A stretch of 64,000 nucleotides of DNA from Brucella haematophila (lineage in GTDB: Bacteria > Pseudomonadota > Alphaproteobacteria > Rhizobiales > Rhizobiaceae), in NCBI RefSeq assembly GCF_005938105.1, contig NZ_VCPE01000002.1, forward strand, positions 1-64,000, written 5' to 3'. Positions 34,483-44,000 of the stretch are shown here, one piece after another (within the stretch, counting starts at the first letter, position 1; each line of letters starts with the position of its first letter). The notes below the pieces were generated by a model. It ran no database searches. It was given only the letters and a program-made list of their open reading frames with translations, and was not told the DNA's origin. Both the position numbers and the translations under genes were made by a program.

Positions 34483-36060
34483 CTAAGAAACAGAAAGCTT
34501 GGCTTTCTTCTCACGCCTGCGCTGAACCGATGAAGCAATATTCATCGATTCCCGATATTTTGCGACAGTTCTTCGCGCAATATCCACACCGTCTTTCTTC
34601 AACGCATCAACAATTGCATCGTCAGACAGGACATCATCTGGCTTTTCAGCGTCGATCATCTGGCGAATACGATGCCGAACACTTTCGGAAGAATGGGCGT
34701 CACCGCCCTCCGACGAGGCGATGGAAGCGGTGAAGAAATAGCGCAATTCGAACACGCCACGTGGCGTTTCCATGAACTTGTTTGCCGTCACACGGCTGAT
34801 GGTGGATTCGTGCATGCCCACCGCATCGGCCACCATGCGCAGGTTCAGCGGCTTGAGATGGGTGACGCCGTGGCGCAGAAACCCGTCCTGCTGCCGCACG
34901 ATTTCCTGCGTCACCTTTAAAATCGTTCGTGCGCGCTGATCCAGACTGCGCACCAGCCAGCTCGCCGTCTGCATGCAATCGGCCAGAAATGTCTTTTCCT
35001 CGGCCTTCACCGAAGCGCTCACCTCGGCATAATATTCATTGTTGACGATAAGCCTCGGCATGGCCGCCGGATTAAGCTCGATGGCCCAGCCACCGTCACG
35101 CGAGGGCGTGACGACCGCATCAGGCACGATGGCGTCCGCCACCGCAACTTCGAACAAGGCGCCCGGCTTCGGATCCAGCGTGCGGATCTCGGACAGCATG
35201 TCGAGAATGTCGGCTTGATCGACACCGCAGAGTTTTTTCAGCGTGGCGAAATCGCGCCGTGCCAGCAGGTCGAGATTTTCGACCAGCGCTGCCATGGCCG
35301 GATCAAAACGGTCCTTCAGGCGCAGCTGGATCGCAAGGCATTCACGTAGATCGCGAGCAAAAATGCCAGGCGGATCAAAGCTTTGCATCACAGCCAGAAC
35401 GCGCTCCACCTCCACGGTCTCGACGCCCAGATTTTGCGCCAGCCCGATAATGTCCACGCGCAGATAGCCGCTCTCGTCCAGCGCATCGGCGAGAGCCATG
35501 GCGATGAACCGGTCAGAGGTTTGCGAAAAGGTCAGGGCGATCTGCTCGCCCACAAAGTCAGCCAGCGAGACCCGGCTGGCCGTCACCTGATCAAGATCAT
35601 ATCCACCACCGCTGCCACTGCTATAGGCGTCGAGCGTCGACGATTTCCACTGGGCGGCGAGGTCGGGATTGATCTCGTCATAGCGGCCCGGATCGTCGGG
35701 AAAAATGTTTTCCAGCGAACTGTCGAAAGTGGTGGAGAGATTTTCAGCGGCGTCCGGCGCATCGGTCTTGAACCAGTCCACCTGCCCCTCGTCAAACGGG
35801 CCATCCTCATCCGACTGGCGGTCGTCTGTCGGGTCGCCGCTTGCAGAAGAACGGTCATCGTCACGGGCAGCGTCAACGCCTGCGAAATCATCATTCGCTG
35901 CCTCTATTCTGTCCAGCAGCGGATTCTTTTCGATTTCCAGATCGAGAAAATGCTCAAGCTCAAGATGCGTCATCTGAAGCAGTTTTATCGACTGCATCAG
36001 CTGGGGTGTCATCACCAGCGATTGTGACTGACGGAAATCTAGCTTGGGCGACAGAGCCAT
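34483..36060 (-). CDS. rpoN: RNA polymerase sigma-54 factor RpoN
   Basis: A 525-residue sigma-54. Region I (LDFRQSQSLVMTPQLMQSIKLLQ) at the N-terminus, an acidic region II with many Asp/Glu, the core-binding part, and near the C-terminus the RpoN box ARRTVAKYRESMNI (DNA -24 recognition) are all present. The start ATG at 36060 is chosen over a TTG at 36099 because it begins directly at region I. It directs transcription of nitrogen and other genes with enhancer-binding proteins. Confidence 0.96.
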   Translation of the reverse strand: MALSPKLDFRQSQSLVMTPQLMQSIKLLQMTHLELEHFLDLEIEKNPLLDRIEAANDDFAGVDAARDDDRSSASGDPTDDRQSDEDGPFDEGQVDWFKTDAPDAAENLSTTFDSSLENIFPDDPGRYDEINPDLAAQWKSSTLDAYSSGSGGGYDLDQVTASRVSLADFVGEQIALTFSQTSDRFIAMALADALDESGYLRVDIIGLAQNLGVETVEVERVLAVMQSFDPPGIFARDLRECLAIQLRLKDRFDPAMAALVENLDLLARRDFATLKKLCGVDQADILDMLSEIRTLDPKPGALFEVAVADAIVPDAVVTPSRDGGWAIELNPAAMPRLIVNNEYYAEVSASVKAEEKTFLADCMQTASWLVRSLDQRARTILKVTQEIVRQQDGFLRHGVTHLKPLNLRMVADAVGMHESTISRVTANKFMETPRGVFELRYFFTASIASSEGGDAHSSESVRHRIRQMIDAEKPDDVLSDDAIVDALKKDGVDIARRTVAKYRESMNIASSVQRRREKKAKLSVS

Positions 36061-36424
36061 ACGACGCGTTATTCCCCCTGCGAACGACTGGTCGACCAAA
36101 ACCCTGAGCCGCTATTTCACCCGGCCTTGATGACCGGAGTTTCTCCCTGATCAAAACTGGTATGATCCTTGCTTGTCAATTCAGAATGTGCAGTTTTGGG
36201 ACAAAAGGGGAAAATAGTCGCAAGATTGATGCATTTTTTGGAGCAGCTTTTATGTTAGCCAGCTCAAATAGACCCGGGAGCCGAAGCTTGCGGGTCAAAC
36301 AGGTTTTTCACTCAGGCAAACTTAAAGCGTGTCGCGTTCAATCATATTCACGTGACACGCTTTAAGCTTTTGTTTTCCGCATGTCTTTATCCCGAAACCG
36401 GTTCCCACTTTCGGGAGACATGCT
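36061..36424. other. intergenic region between lptB and rpoN with two palindromic units
   Basis: About 360 bases with no gene. Near 36321-36366 and 36381-36427 are two palindromic units listed separately; the remainder is AT-rich and probably contains an rpoN promoter. The presence of these hairpins could partly uncouple rpoN from the lpt genes. Confidence 0.6.
36321..36366. repeat. intergenic palindrome with 13-bp perfect arms
   Basis: CTTAAAGCGTGTC (36321-36333) pairs with GACACGCTTTAAG (36354-36366), with a 20-base loop. It lies 55 bases after lptB and directly before the next repeat unit. Confidence 0.75.
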
Positions 36425-36427
36425 TTA
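36381..36427. repeat. intergenic palindromic repeat, family A-like
   Basis: ATGTCTTTATCCCGAAACCG and the CGGGAGACATGC side form a palindrome containing the family-A core CCGGTTCCCACTTT. It reaches the last bases of lptB. Confidence 0.65.
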
Positions 36428-37264
36428 GAGCGTGAACTGATCGCCGAGATAGAGGCGGCGCACATCCGGATTGGCGACAATCTCGGCCGGGCGGCCATGG
36501 GTCAGCACCTGACCGGCGTGGATAATATAGGCGCGGTCGATCAGACCGAGCGTTTCACGCACATTGTGGTCGGTGATCAGAACACCGATGCCGCGACTGG
36601 TCAGATGGCGGACGAGCTGCTGAATATCCGAAACCGCAATGGGATCAACGCCAGCGAATGGCTCATCGAGCAGCATGAAATTCGGGCGCGAAGCAAGTGC
36701 GCGGGCAATTTCCAGACGACGACGCTCACCGCCCGAAAGCGAGATGGCGGGCGCCTTGCGCAGATGCGCAATGTGGAATTCTTCCAGCAGCGCGTCGAGT
36801 TCGGAAGCGCGCTTCTTGCGGTCCTTTTCGACCACTTCAAGCACTGCCTTGATATTGTTCTCGACCGAAAGGCCACGGAAGATGGACGCTTCCTGCGGCA
36901 GATAGCCAATACCGAGACGCGAGCGGCGATACATCGGCATGGATGTGACGTCGAAACCATCAATCTCGATGGAACCGGCATCGGCTGGAACAAGACCCGT
37001 CACCATGTAGAAACAGGTTGTCTTGCCGGCGCCATTGGGCCCAAGGATGCCAACTGCCTCGCCGGCGCGCACGCCGAACGAAACGCCATTGACGACCTGA
37101 CGACCGCGATAGCTCTTGCAGAGACCGCGCGCGACCAGCGTGCCCTTGAGGCGCGCCGTCTTGCCCGGCTGTGCTGGCATGACGCCATGCGCATCGCCCG
37201 AAGAGCCAACACTCTCGGCAACCGCCTGCGGTTCACCGGCTTTCTTGTTCCAGAACAATCCCAC
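36425..37264 (-). CDS. lptB: LPS export ABC transporter ATPase LptB
   Basis: A 279-residue ATPase that powers lipopolysaccharide extraction from the inner membrane with LptF/LptG. Walker A GPNGAGKT (75-82), signature LSGGERRRLEIARAL and Walker B LLDEPFAGVDP are intact. Compared with the ~240-residue enterobacterial protein it has an extra ~40-residue N-terminal segment, common in Rhizobiales. The start is GTG at 37264 with GAGG upstream. lptF/lptG are not in the window. Confidence 0.95.
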   Translation of the reverse strand: MGLFWNKKAGEPQAVAESVGSSGDAHGVMPAQPGKTARLKGTLVARGLCKSYRGRQVVNGVSFGVRAGEAVGILGPNGAGKTTCFYMVTGLVPADAGSIEIDGFDVTSMPMYRRSRLGIGYLPQEASIFRGLSVENNIKAVLEVVEKDRKKRASELDALLEEFHIAHLRKAPAISLSGGERRRLEIARALASRPNFMLLDEPFAGVDPIAVSDIQQLVRHLTSRGIGVLITDHNVRETLGLIDRAYIIHAGQVLTHGRPAEIVANPDVRRLYLGDQFTL

Positions 37265-37278
37265 GCGTGACGCCTCGG

Positions 37279-37944
37279 TCAGTTCTGCTTGGGCGCGGCA
37301 CCGCCCTGCTGTTGATCCTTCGGCGCCATGATGATCGATACGCGACCCTTGCTGTTCGCGCCGCTCTTGCAGCTTTCGACATTGGCGCGGCCGGTGTCGA
37401 GATGCGCCGTCAGCTTGCAGCCGGTGACGACATTGTCACCGTCGGTCAGAACGACCTTCGAGCCTTCGAGAATCATGATCTGATTCTTCGCGTCGTAACG
37501 GCCGGTATCGCCCGTTGCGACCTGCGTGCCCGACTTCAGGTAAACCTTGCCGGAAATGTCGATGTGATCGATGCTCGACGAATCGAGACCACCAACACCC
37601 GCACTTGCCGGTTCTTTCGGGGCTTCGCCCTTATCGTCTTTGGCAGCCTTGTTGTAATAGACGGTCATCAGACCCGCCTTCAGCAGAGCGTCGCCCTGCG
37701 CAACGGAAACATTGCCGGTGAAAACCGCAACGCCTTCCTTGTCGCGCATTTCCAGCTTGTCGGCGTCAATCTTGACTGGCGCCTTGCTGTTGGAAAGCTT
37801 GAGCCCGTTCACTGCGCCGCCTGCGGCTTCCTGCGCCGAAGCGGCAAAAGGAGCGGCAACGATGCCAAGCGCCAGAACTGCGAATCCTGCCCGCATCGTG
37901 CGAGCCATAGTGCCCTTGATCATCTTGCCCGTCTCACGTTCCAT
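37279..37944 (-). CDS. lptA: LPS transport periplasmic protein LptA
   Basis: A 221-residue OstA-like protein that bridges lipopolysaccharide across the periplasm. Signal peptide MARTMRAGFAVLALGIVAA with cleavage near FAASAQA-type sequence, then repeating beta-jellyroll strands such as VKIDADKLEMRDKEGVAVFTG and YDAKNQIMILEGSKVVLTDG. The ATG at 37944 is used; later in-frame ATGs (37923, 37908) would also leave a signal peptide. It is 14 bases upstream of lptB. A basic, Gln-rich C-terminal tail is present. Confidence 0.92.
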   Translation of the reverse strand: MERETGKMIKGTMARTMRAGFAVLALGIVAAPFAASAQEAAGGAVNGLKLSNSKAPVKIDADKLEMRDKEGVAVFTGNVSVAQGDALLKAGLMTVYYNKAAKDDKGEAPKEPASAGVGGLDSSSIDHIDISGKVYLKSGTQVATGDTGRYDAKNQIMILEGSKVVLTDGDNVVTGCKLTAHLDTGRANVESCKSGANSKGRVSIIMAPKDQQQGGAAPKQN

Positions 37945-38124
37945 AAATCTTCAGTCCCCCGAATGCAGGCGCTTAAGCTTTGAACAACCTGCGTCCAGAT
38001 GCAACATTAAGCACTTTGCCGCCAAATGGGAACATTAGGCTTCGCAAAATGCGTACAAAAAACAAATCCGCGCCATACCAAGAAATAAGGTTGAACGCTT
38101 GGTATGCCCTTATCCAGCGCCCGG

Positions 38125-38838
38125 TCAGGGCGCCTTGTTTCCCGAAATCACGCTGCCGTCAACGGTCATCTGAACGCGGTTCTCAAAAATCAGAACCTTG
38201 CCATTGTCCTTGACCTGCATGCTGTCGGCCAGAATATGCGTATTTCCGTTGCGAATATCGACCGGTTTGTCGGTTGTGATCTGTCCGCTCTTCAGATTGA
38301 CATCTGCCGAGTGCATCACAGCACGCAAACCTTCATTCGTGGTTACGATAAAGTCCTTATCAAGTTGCAAACGACCATTCGCATTATCGTAAATGCCGGA
38401 TGCAGCCTCGACTTTGGCCACGCCCCGGTCGCCCACCGGCAATTCAGCCTGAATACCTTCAAGCGTGATGACACCGCTATTATTGGCTTCCTGGGTCGCC
38501 CTGGAAGCGGTCATCGAATAAGGCTTGTTGTCCTTATTATAGCCGTTCAAATGCGGGCTCGACATGACGAGCTTGCCATTTTCGCCGCCCGTATTCATCT
38601 CGACCTTGATCGGCGTGGCTGGCGTTGCGAGAAACGTATACCAGGAAAAAACGGCAGCAAGCGCGATGGCGGCAACCGGCAGGGCGGTTTTCAGCACCCG
38701 CACGCGAACCGAATGGCGCTGCGCAGCATGAAAAAGTGACTCGGCTTTCTGGGACGCACCAAAACGCACGCCGCCCTTGCCGCGCCCGGAAGGGGCTGCG
38801 GTCTGCGCAACAGGGCTGTTTGTGGTGTCGGTAGTCAT
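38125..38838 (-). CDS. lptC: LPS export bitopic membrane protein LptC
   Basis: A 237-residue protein with an N-terminal cytoplasmic tail of about 50 residues, one membrane helix (VLKTALPVAAIALAAVFSWY) and a periplasmic OstA-type jellyroll that hands lipopolysaccharide to LptA. ATG 38838 is preferred because AAGGA lies five bases upstream; ATG-like in-frame start 38868 is less supported. The 180-base gap to lptA contains no gene. Confidence 0.88.
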   Translation of the reverse strand: MTTDTTNSPVAQTAAPSGRGKGGVRFGASQKAESLFHAAQRHSVRVRVLKTALPVAAIALAAVFSWYTFLATPATPIKVEMNTGGENGKLVMSSPHLNGYNKDNKPYSMTASRATQEANNSGVITLEGIQAELPVGDRGVAKVEAASGIYDNANGRLQLDKDFIVTTNEGLRAVMHSADVNLKSGQITTDKPVDIRNGNTHILADSMQVKDNGKVLIFENRVQMTVDGSVISGNKAP

Positions 38839-39357
38839 GACGTCCTTCAGATAATCCACTGTAGTCAATTCAAGAATTTCCAGTCAAAGATCAGAATGCG
38901 CTCGATGTAGAGGTTCACTACCTGCAATCAATAGGCGCTCTTTCACTTCAATATGGTTTATTTGGGATAATTTACCCGGATGCTCAATAGCGTGATGGCG
39001 ACGCAAAATATCGCACCTGTCCAAAAATCATAGACAAGCCTTGCTATCCTATTGATAATAAACCACAATCAGCAGCACCACTAATTAGGTAGAATGCTAA
39101 TCAACTCTTTGATACCACAAAAAGGCCCTGAATTACAGCGCGTCACGCGCATGCGTAACTTGCAATTGAACGCCCTTGTTTCTGATCAAAGACAGAATCT
39201 CTCGTCTGGATATCATGACAATGCAGTTGTGCAGCACTATCTCTTTGAAAAGCGTAATTGAAGCGTCTTGCCGCCTGACCTAATTGGGGGCACAAAGATC
39301 GGCATGGATTTTCATGACCGCCCATAAAGGCCGGTCGCATTTATTAAAGACGAATGG
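38839..39357. other. AT-rich intergenic region between lptC and sppA
   Basis: About 520 bases between divergent genes. It should contain promoters for both lptC (minus) and sppA (plus). Short reading frames on the minus strand (e.g. 39143-39340) have no recognisable features. I see no repeat or RNA gene here with confidence. Confidence 0.5.
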
Positions 39358-40338
39358 ATGGACAGAATGGCCCAGGACGCCGAAGCAATGATCGAAAGAC
39401 GAAAGCTGCGCCGCAAGCTAACCGTCTGGCGCGTGGCATTTCTGCTTCTGCTCGCCCTTCTCGTCGTCGGTTTCGCCTCATGGTCGATGCGCGGCACGAA
39501 TTTCACCCAGCCGCATATCGCCAAGGTGCGCATCGAAGGCACGATCTTCGAGAATGAGGAGCTTCTGAAACGCCTCGACAGGATCGCCAAGAACGATGCG
39601 GTCAAGGGCGTGATTCTGGTTCTCGATTCGCCCGGCGGCACCACCGTCGGCGGTGAGGCCATTTATGAAGCCGTCCGCAAAATCGCCGAAAAGAAGCCGG
39701 TCGTCACCCAGGTTGGCACGCTGGCAGCGTCTGCCGGCTATATGATCGCCAGCGCTTCCGACCATATCGTGGCGCGGCAGACATCCATCGTCGGCTCCAT
39801 CGGCGTGCTGTTCCAGTATCCCGACCTTTCCAAGCTTCTCGATACAATCGGCGTGAAGGTCGAAACCATCAAGTCCGCGCCGCTGAAAGCGGAACCCAAT
39901 TATTTCAGTCCGGCCAGCGAAGAAGCGAAGGGCATGATCCGCAACATGATCATGGATTCCTATGCATGGTTCGTGGACATTGTGGAAAAGCGCCGCTCCT
40001 TCACGCATGAACAGGCGCTGGCATTGGCCAATGGTGCGGTTTTCACAGGCCGTCAGGCGCTGGAAAAGAAACTCATCGACGGGCTTGGCGGCGAAGATGA
40101 AGCTGTCGCCTGGCTCGGCACCAAGGGGGTTTCCACCACATTGCCACGTCTTGAATGGAAGCCGGTCAACAGTGAAACAGGGTTTTCGCTGCGCGATCTC
40201 CTCATTCATGCTGGTGCGCGGCTCATCGGTGTGCCTCAGGAAGCCGATAGTATGCTCAAGGAGATAGCAAAGGATCGCATCTTTCTTGACGGACTTCTCT
40301 CGGTTTGGCACGTTGATGGAAAGCCAGACGTAAATTGA
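39358..40338 (+). CDS. sppA: signal peptide peptidase SppA, short form (S49 family)
   Basis: A 326-residue membrane-anchored serine protease. Membrane helix ~26-40 (VAFLLLLALLVVGFA), nucleophile Ser125 in GTLAASAGYMIASASD and the general base Lys177 in IKSAPLKAEP. One catalytic domain only, as in Bacillus SppA, not the tandem E. coli form. It degrades leftover signal peptides in the membrane. Start ATG 39358; ATG 39367 is a possible alternative. Next to ihfB as in other Rhizobiales. Confidence 0.93.
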   Translation: MDRMAQDAEAMIERRKLRRKLTVWRVAFLLLLALLVVGFASWSMRGTNFTQPHIAKVRIEGTIFENEELLKRLDRIAKNDAVKGVILVLDSPGGTTVGGEAIYEAVRKIAEKKPVVTQVGTLAASAGYMIASASDHIVARQTSIVGSIGVLFQYPDLSKLLDTIGVKVETIKSAPLKAEPNYFSPASEEAKGMIRNMIMDSYAWFVDIVEKRRSFTHEQALALANGAVFTGRQALEKKLIDGLGGEDEAVAWLGTKGVSTTLPRLEWKPVNSETGFSLRDLLIHAGARLIGVPQEADSMLKEIAKDRIFLDGLLSVWHVDGKPDVN

Positions 40339-40412
40339 CGTAAATTCAGCGACCTAACAATGTCTGGCGTCAGGCCTGACAGTACAAGAACAGGAAACAG
40401 GGGTTTAAAGCC

Positions 40413-40697
40413 GTGATCAAATCGGAACTCGTTCAGATTATCGCCAGCCGCAATCCGCATCTCTTTCAGCGCGATGTCGAAAACATCGTCGGCGCGGTTT
40501 TCGACGAGATCACCAATGCCCTCGCGGACGGTAACCGCGTCGAGTTGCGTGGCTTCGGCGCTTTCTCGGTCAAGAACCGCCCGGCCCGCAGCGGACGCAA
40601 CCCGCGCACCGGCGAAACGGTGGACGTGGAAGAAAAGTGGGTTCCCTTCTTCAAGACCGGCAAGGAACTGCGCGACCGTCTCAACGGCGCCGTCTGA
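40413..40697 (+). CDS. ihfB: integration host factor subunit beta
   Basis: A 94-residue HU/IHF-family DNA-bending protein. The signature [20 protein letters not shown] and the DNA-intercalating loop RNPRTGE are intact. The partner IhfA is not in the window. The start is GTG at 40413 with CAGGAAACAGGGG upstream. It could assist the phage-type integrase recombination; this is only a general property of IHF. Confidence 0.95.
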   Translation: MIKSELVQIIASRNPHLFQRDVENIVGAVFDEITNALADGNRVELRGFGAFSVKNRPARSGRNPRTGETVDVEEKWVPFFKTGKELRDRLNGAV

Positions 40698-40706
40698 TAG
40701 AAGATC

Positions 40707-41030
40707 ATGCTGGCAAAACGTATCGTCGCAATTGTCATTCTGGTCCCGCTCGCGGTCATTCTGATCGCGCTGTCGGTTGCCAATCGTGCCACCACGATTT
40801 TGACGATCGATCCGTTCAATCCGGGCAATCCGGCCTTGTCCTACAGCGCGCCGCTGTTCATCTGGCTGTTTGGCGCGTTGCTGGTCGGCGTGGTGATCGG
40901 TTCGCTGGTCACCTGGCTAACCCAGGGCAAGCATCGCCGCAGAGCGCGTGATCGCAAGCTGGAAGCGACCCGTCTTCTCGAACGCGCCGAAGCCGCCGAA
41001 AGACGCAACACATCGGTGGCGAACTCCTGA
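40707..41030 (+). CDS. LapA-domain (DUF1049) membrane protein
   Basis: A 107-residue protein with two membrane helices (VAIVILVPLAVILIALSVA and PLFIWLFGALLVGVVIGSLV) and a short basic coiled-coil tail (RRRARDRKLEATRLLERAEA). This is the LapA/DUF1049 layout; E. coli LapA helps control lipopolysaccharide assembly. It begins 9 bases after ihfB and ends in a terminator. The equivalence to LapA function is inferred. Confidence 0.82.
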   Translation: MLAKRIVAIVILVPLAVILIALSVANRATTILTIDPFNPGNPALSYSAPLFIWLFGALLVGVVIGSLVTWLTQGKHRRRARDRKLEATRLLERAEAAERRNTSVANS

Positions 41031-41049
41031 AACGCCCGCCATTCTCAAG

Positions 41050-41074
41050 CCCGGAAGCAGAACTTCCGGGTTTT
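41050..41074 (+). terminator. rho-independent terminator after the LapA-domain gene
   Basis: CCCGGAAG (41050-41057) pairs with CTTCCGGG (41063-41070), a 5-base loop, then TTTT. Twenty bases after the stop. Confidence 0.85.
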
Positions 41075-41178
41075 CCGGCCCTGAAAAGGCCCGCGCACGC
41101 GAAAGAACGTCGTTTCCCCCTTCCACACCGGCTTTGTTTATCCTACCTAGACCGCAATCATTGTGATTGGAGTTTCGG

Positions 41179-42327
41179 GTGAAAGCGCCAAAGGGAAAAG
41201 GCAAAAAGCCGTCGGGCGGCAAACAGGATCGCGGTTTCGACCGTGCGAAGCATGATGCGCCGCGTCATGAGAACAAGTTCGATTCTGCCAATCCGGGTAA
41301 AGGTTCGGCCTTCAAGAAGCCGCGCCCGCAATTTGCCAAGGCCGCGCCCAAGCCGGTAGCCACCGAAGAGCGCGAACGGGTTATCGCGCCGCTACGCGAA
41401 ATCAAACCCTATACCGGCCCTCGCCCAGGCGAGAGATTGCCAGTCATCCTCGAAACCGAACCATCCGCCGATTATGCGCTGCTCGACAGCGGCAACGGGC
41501 TGAAGCTTGAGCAATACGGTCCTTACCGCATCGTTCGCCCGGAAGGTCAGGCGATCTGGCTCCCCAGCCTGCCGCAAAAGGAATGGGATCAGGCCGACGC
41601 GGTTTTCACCGGCAATACGGATGAAGAAGGCATTGGCCGCTGGGCGTTTCCCAAAGTGCCGCTCGGCGAAACATGGCCGATGCAGCATGACGGCATCTCC
41701 TTTCACGGTCGTTTCACCTCGTTTCGCCATGTCGGTGTGTTTCCCGAACAGGCCGCGCACTGGTCTTACATGGACGGCCTCATCCGCGACGGCGTAAAAT
41801 CCGGGCGCAACGTGAAGGTGCTGAACTTGTTCGGCTATACGGGCGTTGCCTCGCTCGTTGCTGCCCGCGCCGGTGCGGAAGTCACCCATGTCGACGCTTC
41901 CAAGAAAGCCATTATCTGGGCGCGCGAAAACCAGGAAATGGCGGGGCTGTCGGATAAGCCGATCCGCTGGATCTGCGAAGACGCGATGAAATTCGTGGCG
42001 CGCGAAGAACGGCGCGGCAGTTTCTACGACATCATCCTGCTCGACCCGCCCGCTTACGGGCGTGGACCGAGCGGCGAGGTCTGGCAACTGTTCGAACACC
42101 TGCCCGCCATGGTCGATACGTGCCGCTCGATCCTGACACCGAAGCCGCTTGCCGTGATCCTGACCGCCTATTCGATCCGCGCATCCTTCTTCGCCATTCA
42201 CGAACTGATGCGCGACCGGTTCACCGGCCTTGGCGGCACAGTCGAATCGGGCGAACTTATCCTGCGTGAACGTTCTGCCGGGCGCGCGCTTTCAACATCC
42301 ATGTTCAGCCGCTGGGTAGCCAAATGA
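41179..42327 (+). CDS. class I SAM-dependent RNA methyltransferase
   Basis: A 382-residue enzyme with a basic, Lys-rich N-terminal extension (first ~75 residues) and a Rossmann methyltransferase domain: motif I LNLFGYTGVASLVAARAG, acidic VTHVDASKKAIIWARENQ, and catalytic-region motif LLDPPAYGRGPSGEVW. This resembles the RlmI/YccW-like group, which methylates rRNA cytosines. I chose GTG 41179 because GGAG is six bases upstream. It is coupled to the next RNA methyltransferase through ATGA. Confidence 0.85.
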   Translation: MKAPKGKGKKPSGGKQDRGFDRAKHDAPRHENKFDSANPGKGSAFKKPRPQFAKAAPKPVATEERERVIAPLREIKPYTGPRPGERLPVILETEPSADYALLDSGNGLKLEQYGPYRIVRPEGQAIWLPSLPQKEWDQADAVFTGNTDEEGIGRWAFPKVPLGETWPMQHDGISFHGRFTSFRHVGVFPEQAAHWSYMDGLIRDGVKSGRNVKVLNLFGYTGVASLVAARAGAEVTHVDASKKAIIWARENQEMAGLSDKPIRWICEDAMKFVAREERRGSFYDIILLDPPAYGRGPSGEVWQLFEHLPAMVDTCRSILTPKPLAVILTAYSIRASFFAIHELMRDRFTGLGGTVESGELILRERSAGRALSTSMFSRWVAK

Positions 42328-43217
42328 GCCGTAACGACGATTTTTCCAGAAACAGCGGTTCGCGCGGTGATCACTCATCGGGGCACTCTAAAGTTGGGCA
42401 GGTGAAGGAAGTCACCAGCCTGACCAACCCGATCGTCAAGGATCTGCGCTCGCTGGCATTGAAGAAATTCCGCGATCAGCAAGGCGTATTTCTGGCCGAA
42501 GGGCTGAAGCTCGTCATCGACGCACTGGAGCAGGACTGGCGCATCAAGACGCTGGTTTTCGCCAAATCCGGCAAGGGCAACAAAATGGTCGAGCAGGTTG
42601 CCGCCCGCACCTTCGCCAAGGGCGGACTGGTGCTGGAAGTGACCGAAAAGGTGATCGCCGCGATCACCCGCCGCGATAATCCGCAGGTGGTGGTTGGTGT
42701 TTTCGAACAGCAATACCAGTCGCTGGCAAGCCTCAAGCCGAAGCATAACGACGTCTATATCGCGCTCGACCGCGTGCGTGATCCGGGCAATCTCGGCACG
42801 GTCATCCGCACCGCCGATGCGGTTGGTGCGAAGGGCGTCATCCTGATTGGCGACACCACCGACCCCTATTCGCTGGAAACCGTGCGCGCCACCATGGGCT
42901 CGGTCTTTTCCGTACCGCTCTACAAGACGACGGAGAATGACTTTCTCAACTGGCGCAAGGGTTTCTCCGGGCTGATCGTCGGCACGCATTTGAAGGGCGC
43001 TGTCGATTACCGCACCATTCCTTATGCCAACAAGCCGGTCGTGCTGATGATGGGCAATGAGCAGCAGGGCCTGCCGGACAATCTCGCCAATGCATGCGAC
43101 AAGCTCGCGCGCATTCCGCAGGCAGGCCGCGCCGACTCGCTCAATCTGGCAATCGCCACCGGTGTGATGCTCTATGAAATCCGCCGTGAGGCGCTCACCC
43201 TCGACGAAAGGGGATAA
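42324..43217 (+). CDS. SpoU/TrmH-family RNA 2'-O-methyltransferase
   Basis: A 297-residue SPOUT-class enzyme. Substrate-binding N-terminal domain [20 protein letters not shown], then the knotted catalytic domain with [20 protein letters not shown] (motif 1), [13 protein letters not shown] and C-terminal [20 protein letters not shown] (motif 3). Target nucleotide is uncertain; RlmB-like G2251 methylation is possible. It overlaps lspA by one base (TAATG). Confidence 0.88.
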   Translation: MSRNDDFSRNSGSRGDHSSGHSKVGQVKEVTSLTNPIVKDLRSLALKKFRDQQGVFLAEGLKLVIDALEQDWRIKTLVFAKSGKGNKMVEQVAARTFAKGGLVLEVTEKVIAAITRRDNPQVVVGVFEQQYQSLASLKPKHNDVYIALDRVRDPGNLGTVIRTADAVGAKGVILIGDTTDPYSLETVRATMGSVFSVPLYKTTENDFLNWRKGFSGLIVGTHLKGAVDYRTIPYANKPVVLMMGNEQQGLPDNLANACDKLARIPQAGRADSLNLAIATGVMLYEIRREALTLDERG

Positions 43218-43702
43218 TGATGAAGCGTCACGCGGTTCTGTCTTCGCTTCTCGTTGTCATTCTCACGGTTCTTATCGATCAGGGCGTCAAGCATCTGGTC
43301 GAAACCCGCATGGATTACGCCCAGCAGATCGACCTGCTGCCGTTTCTGGCCCTGTTTCGCACGCATAATGAAGGCATCGCGTTCTCGATGCTTGCCGGGC
43401 TGCACGACTGGGGTCTGGTGGCGATGACCGCTGCGGTCATCGTCTTCGTGCTCTATCTCTGGTGGACCAATGCGCAGGACCGCGTCTTTGCCCGCTATGG
43501 TTTTGCACTGGTGATCGGCGGCGCGCTTGGCAATCTGATCGACCGCGTGATGCACGGTTATGTCGTGGACTATATCCTGTTCCACCTGCCGACATGGTCT
43601 TTCGCCGTCTTCAATTTAGCCGACACCTTTATCACCATCGGTGCGGCACTGATCATTCTGGAAGAATTTCTCGGCTGGCGGCGCGAACGCGCTGCCCGTT
43701 GA
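43217..43702 (+). CDS. lspA: prolipoprotein signal peptidase LspA
   Basis: A 161-residue four-helix membrane aspartyl protease that removes lipoprotein signal peptides. Catalytic Asp118 (in GYVVDYI) and Asp136 (FNLADTFI) are present, as are [11 protein letters not shown] and [13 protein letters not shown] 43217 follows AAAGGGG. The L,D-transpeptidase lipoprotein at 57967-58587 is a likely substrate. Confidence 0.95.
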   Translation: MMKRHAVLSSLLVVILTVLIDQGVKHLVETRMDYAQQIDLLPFLALFRTHNEGIAFSMLAGLHDWGLVAMTAAVIVFVLYLWWTNAQDRVFARYGFALVIGGALGNLIDRVMHGYVVDYILFHLPTWSFAVFNLADTFITIGAALIILEEFLGWRRERAAR

Positions 43703-44000
43703 TAAGCTAATATGACGCCCAATTTGTTGCCGGGCGTGGGTAACTTGATCGTTATCGGGCTTTCGCATAACGTGAAGATCGTAATTTTAAAGCCATTTGA
43801 AGGGGATAAGCGGTACCCATCCGAAATGACACATTGGTGACACGCTTCTGTCATCCTCACGTAGCACTCGCTCTCTAGTACCACGGCAAGCCGCAGTTCA
43901 TCTGTGCCGCCGTCCTACGAATGAGAAGGCCGATTTCACTGCTTAATCAGTGGGAAAAGGTTCAGGAATACGTGAATAGACAAATCAGGAGCGAATCATC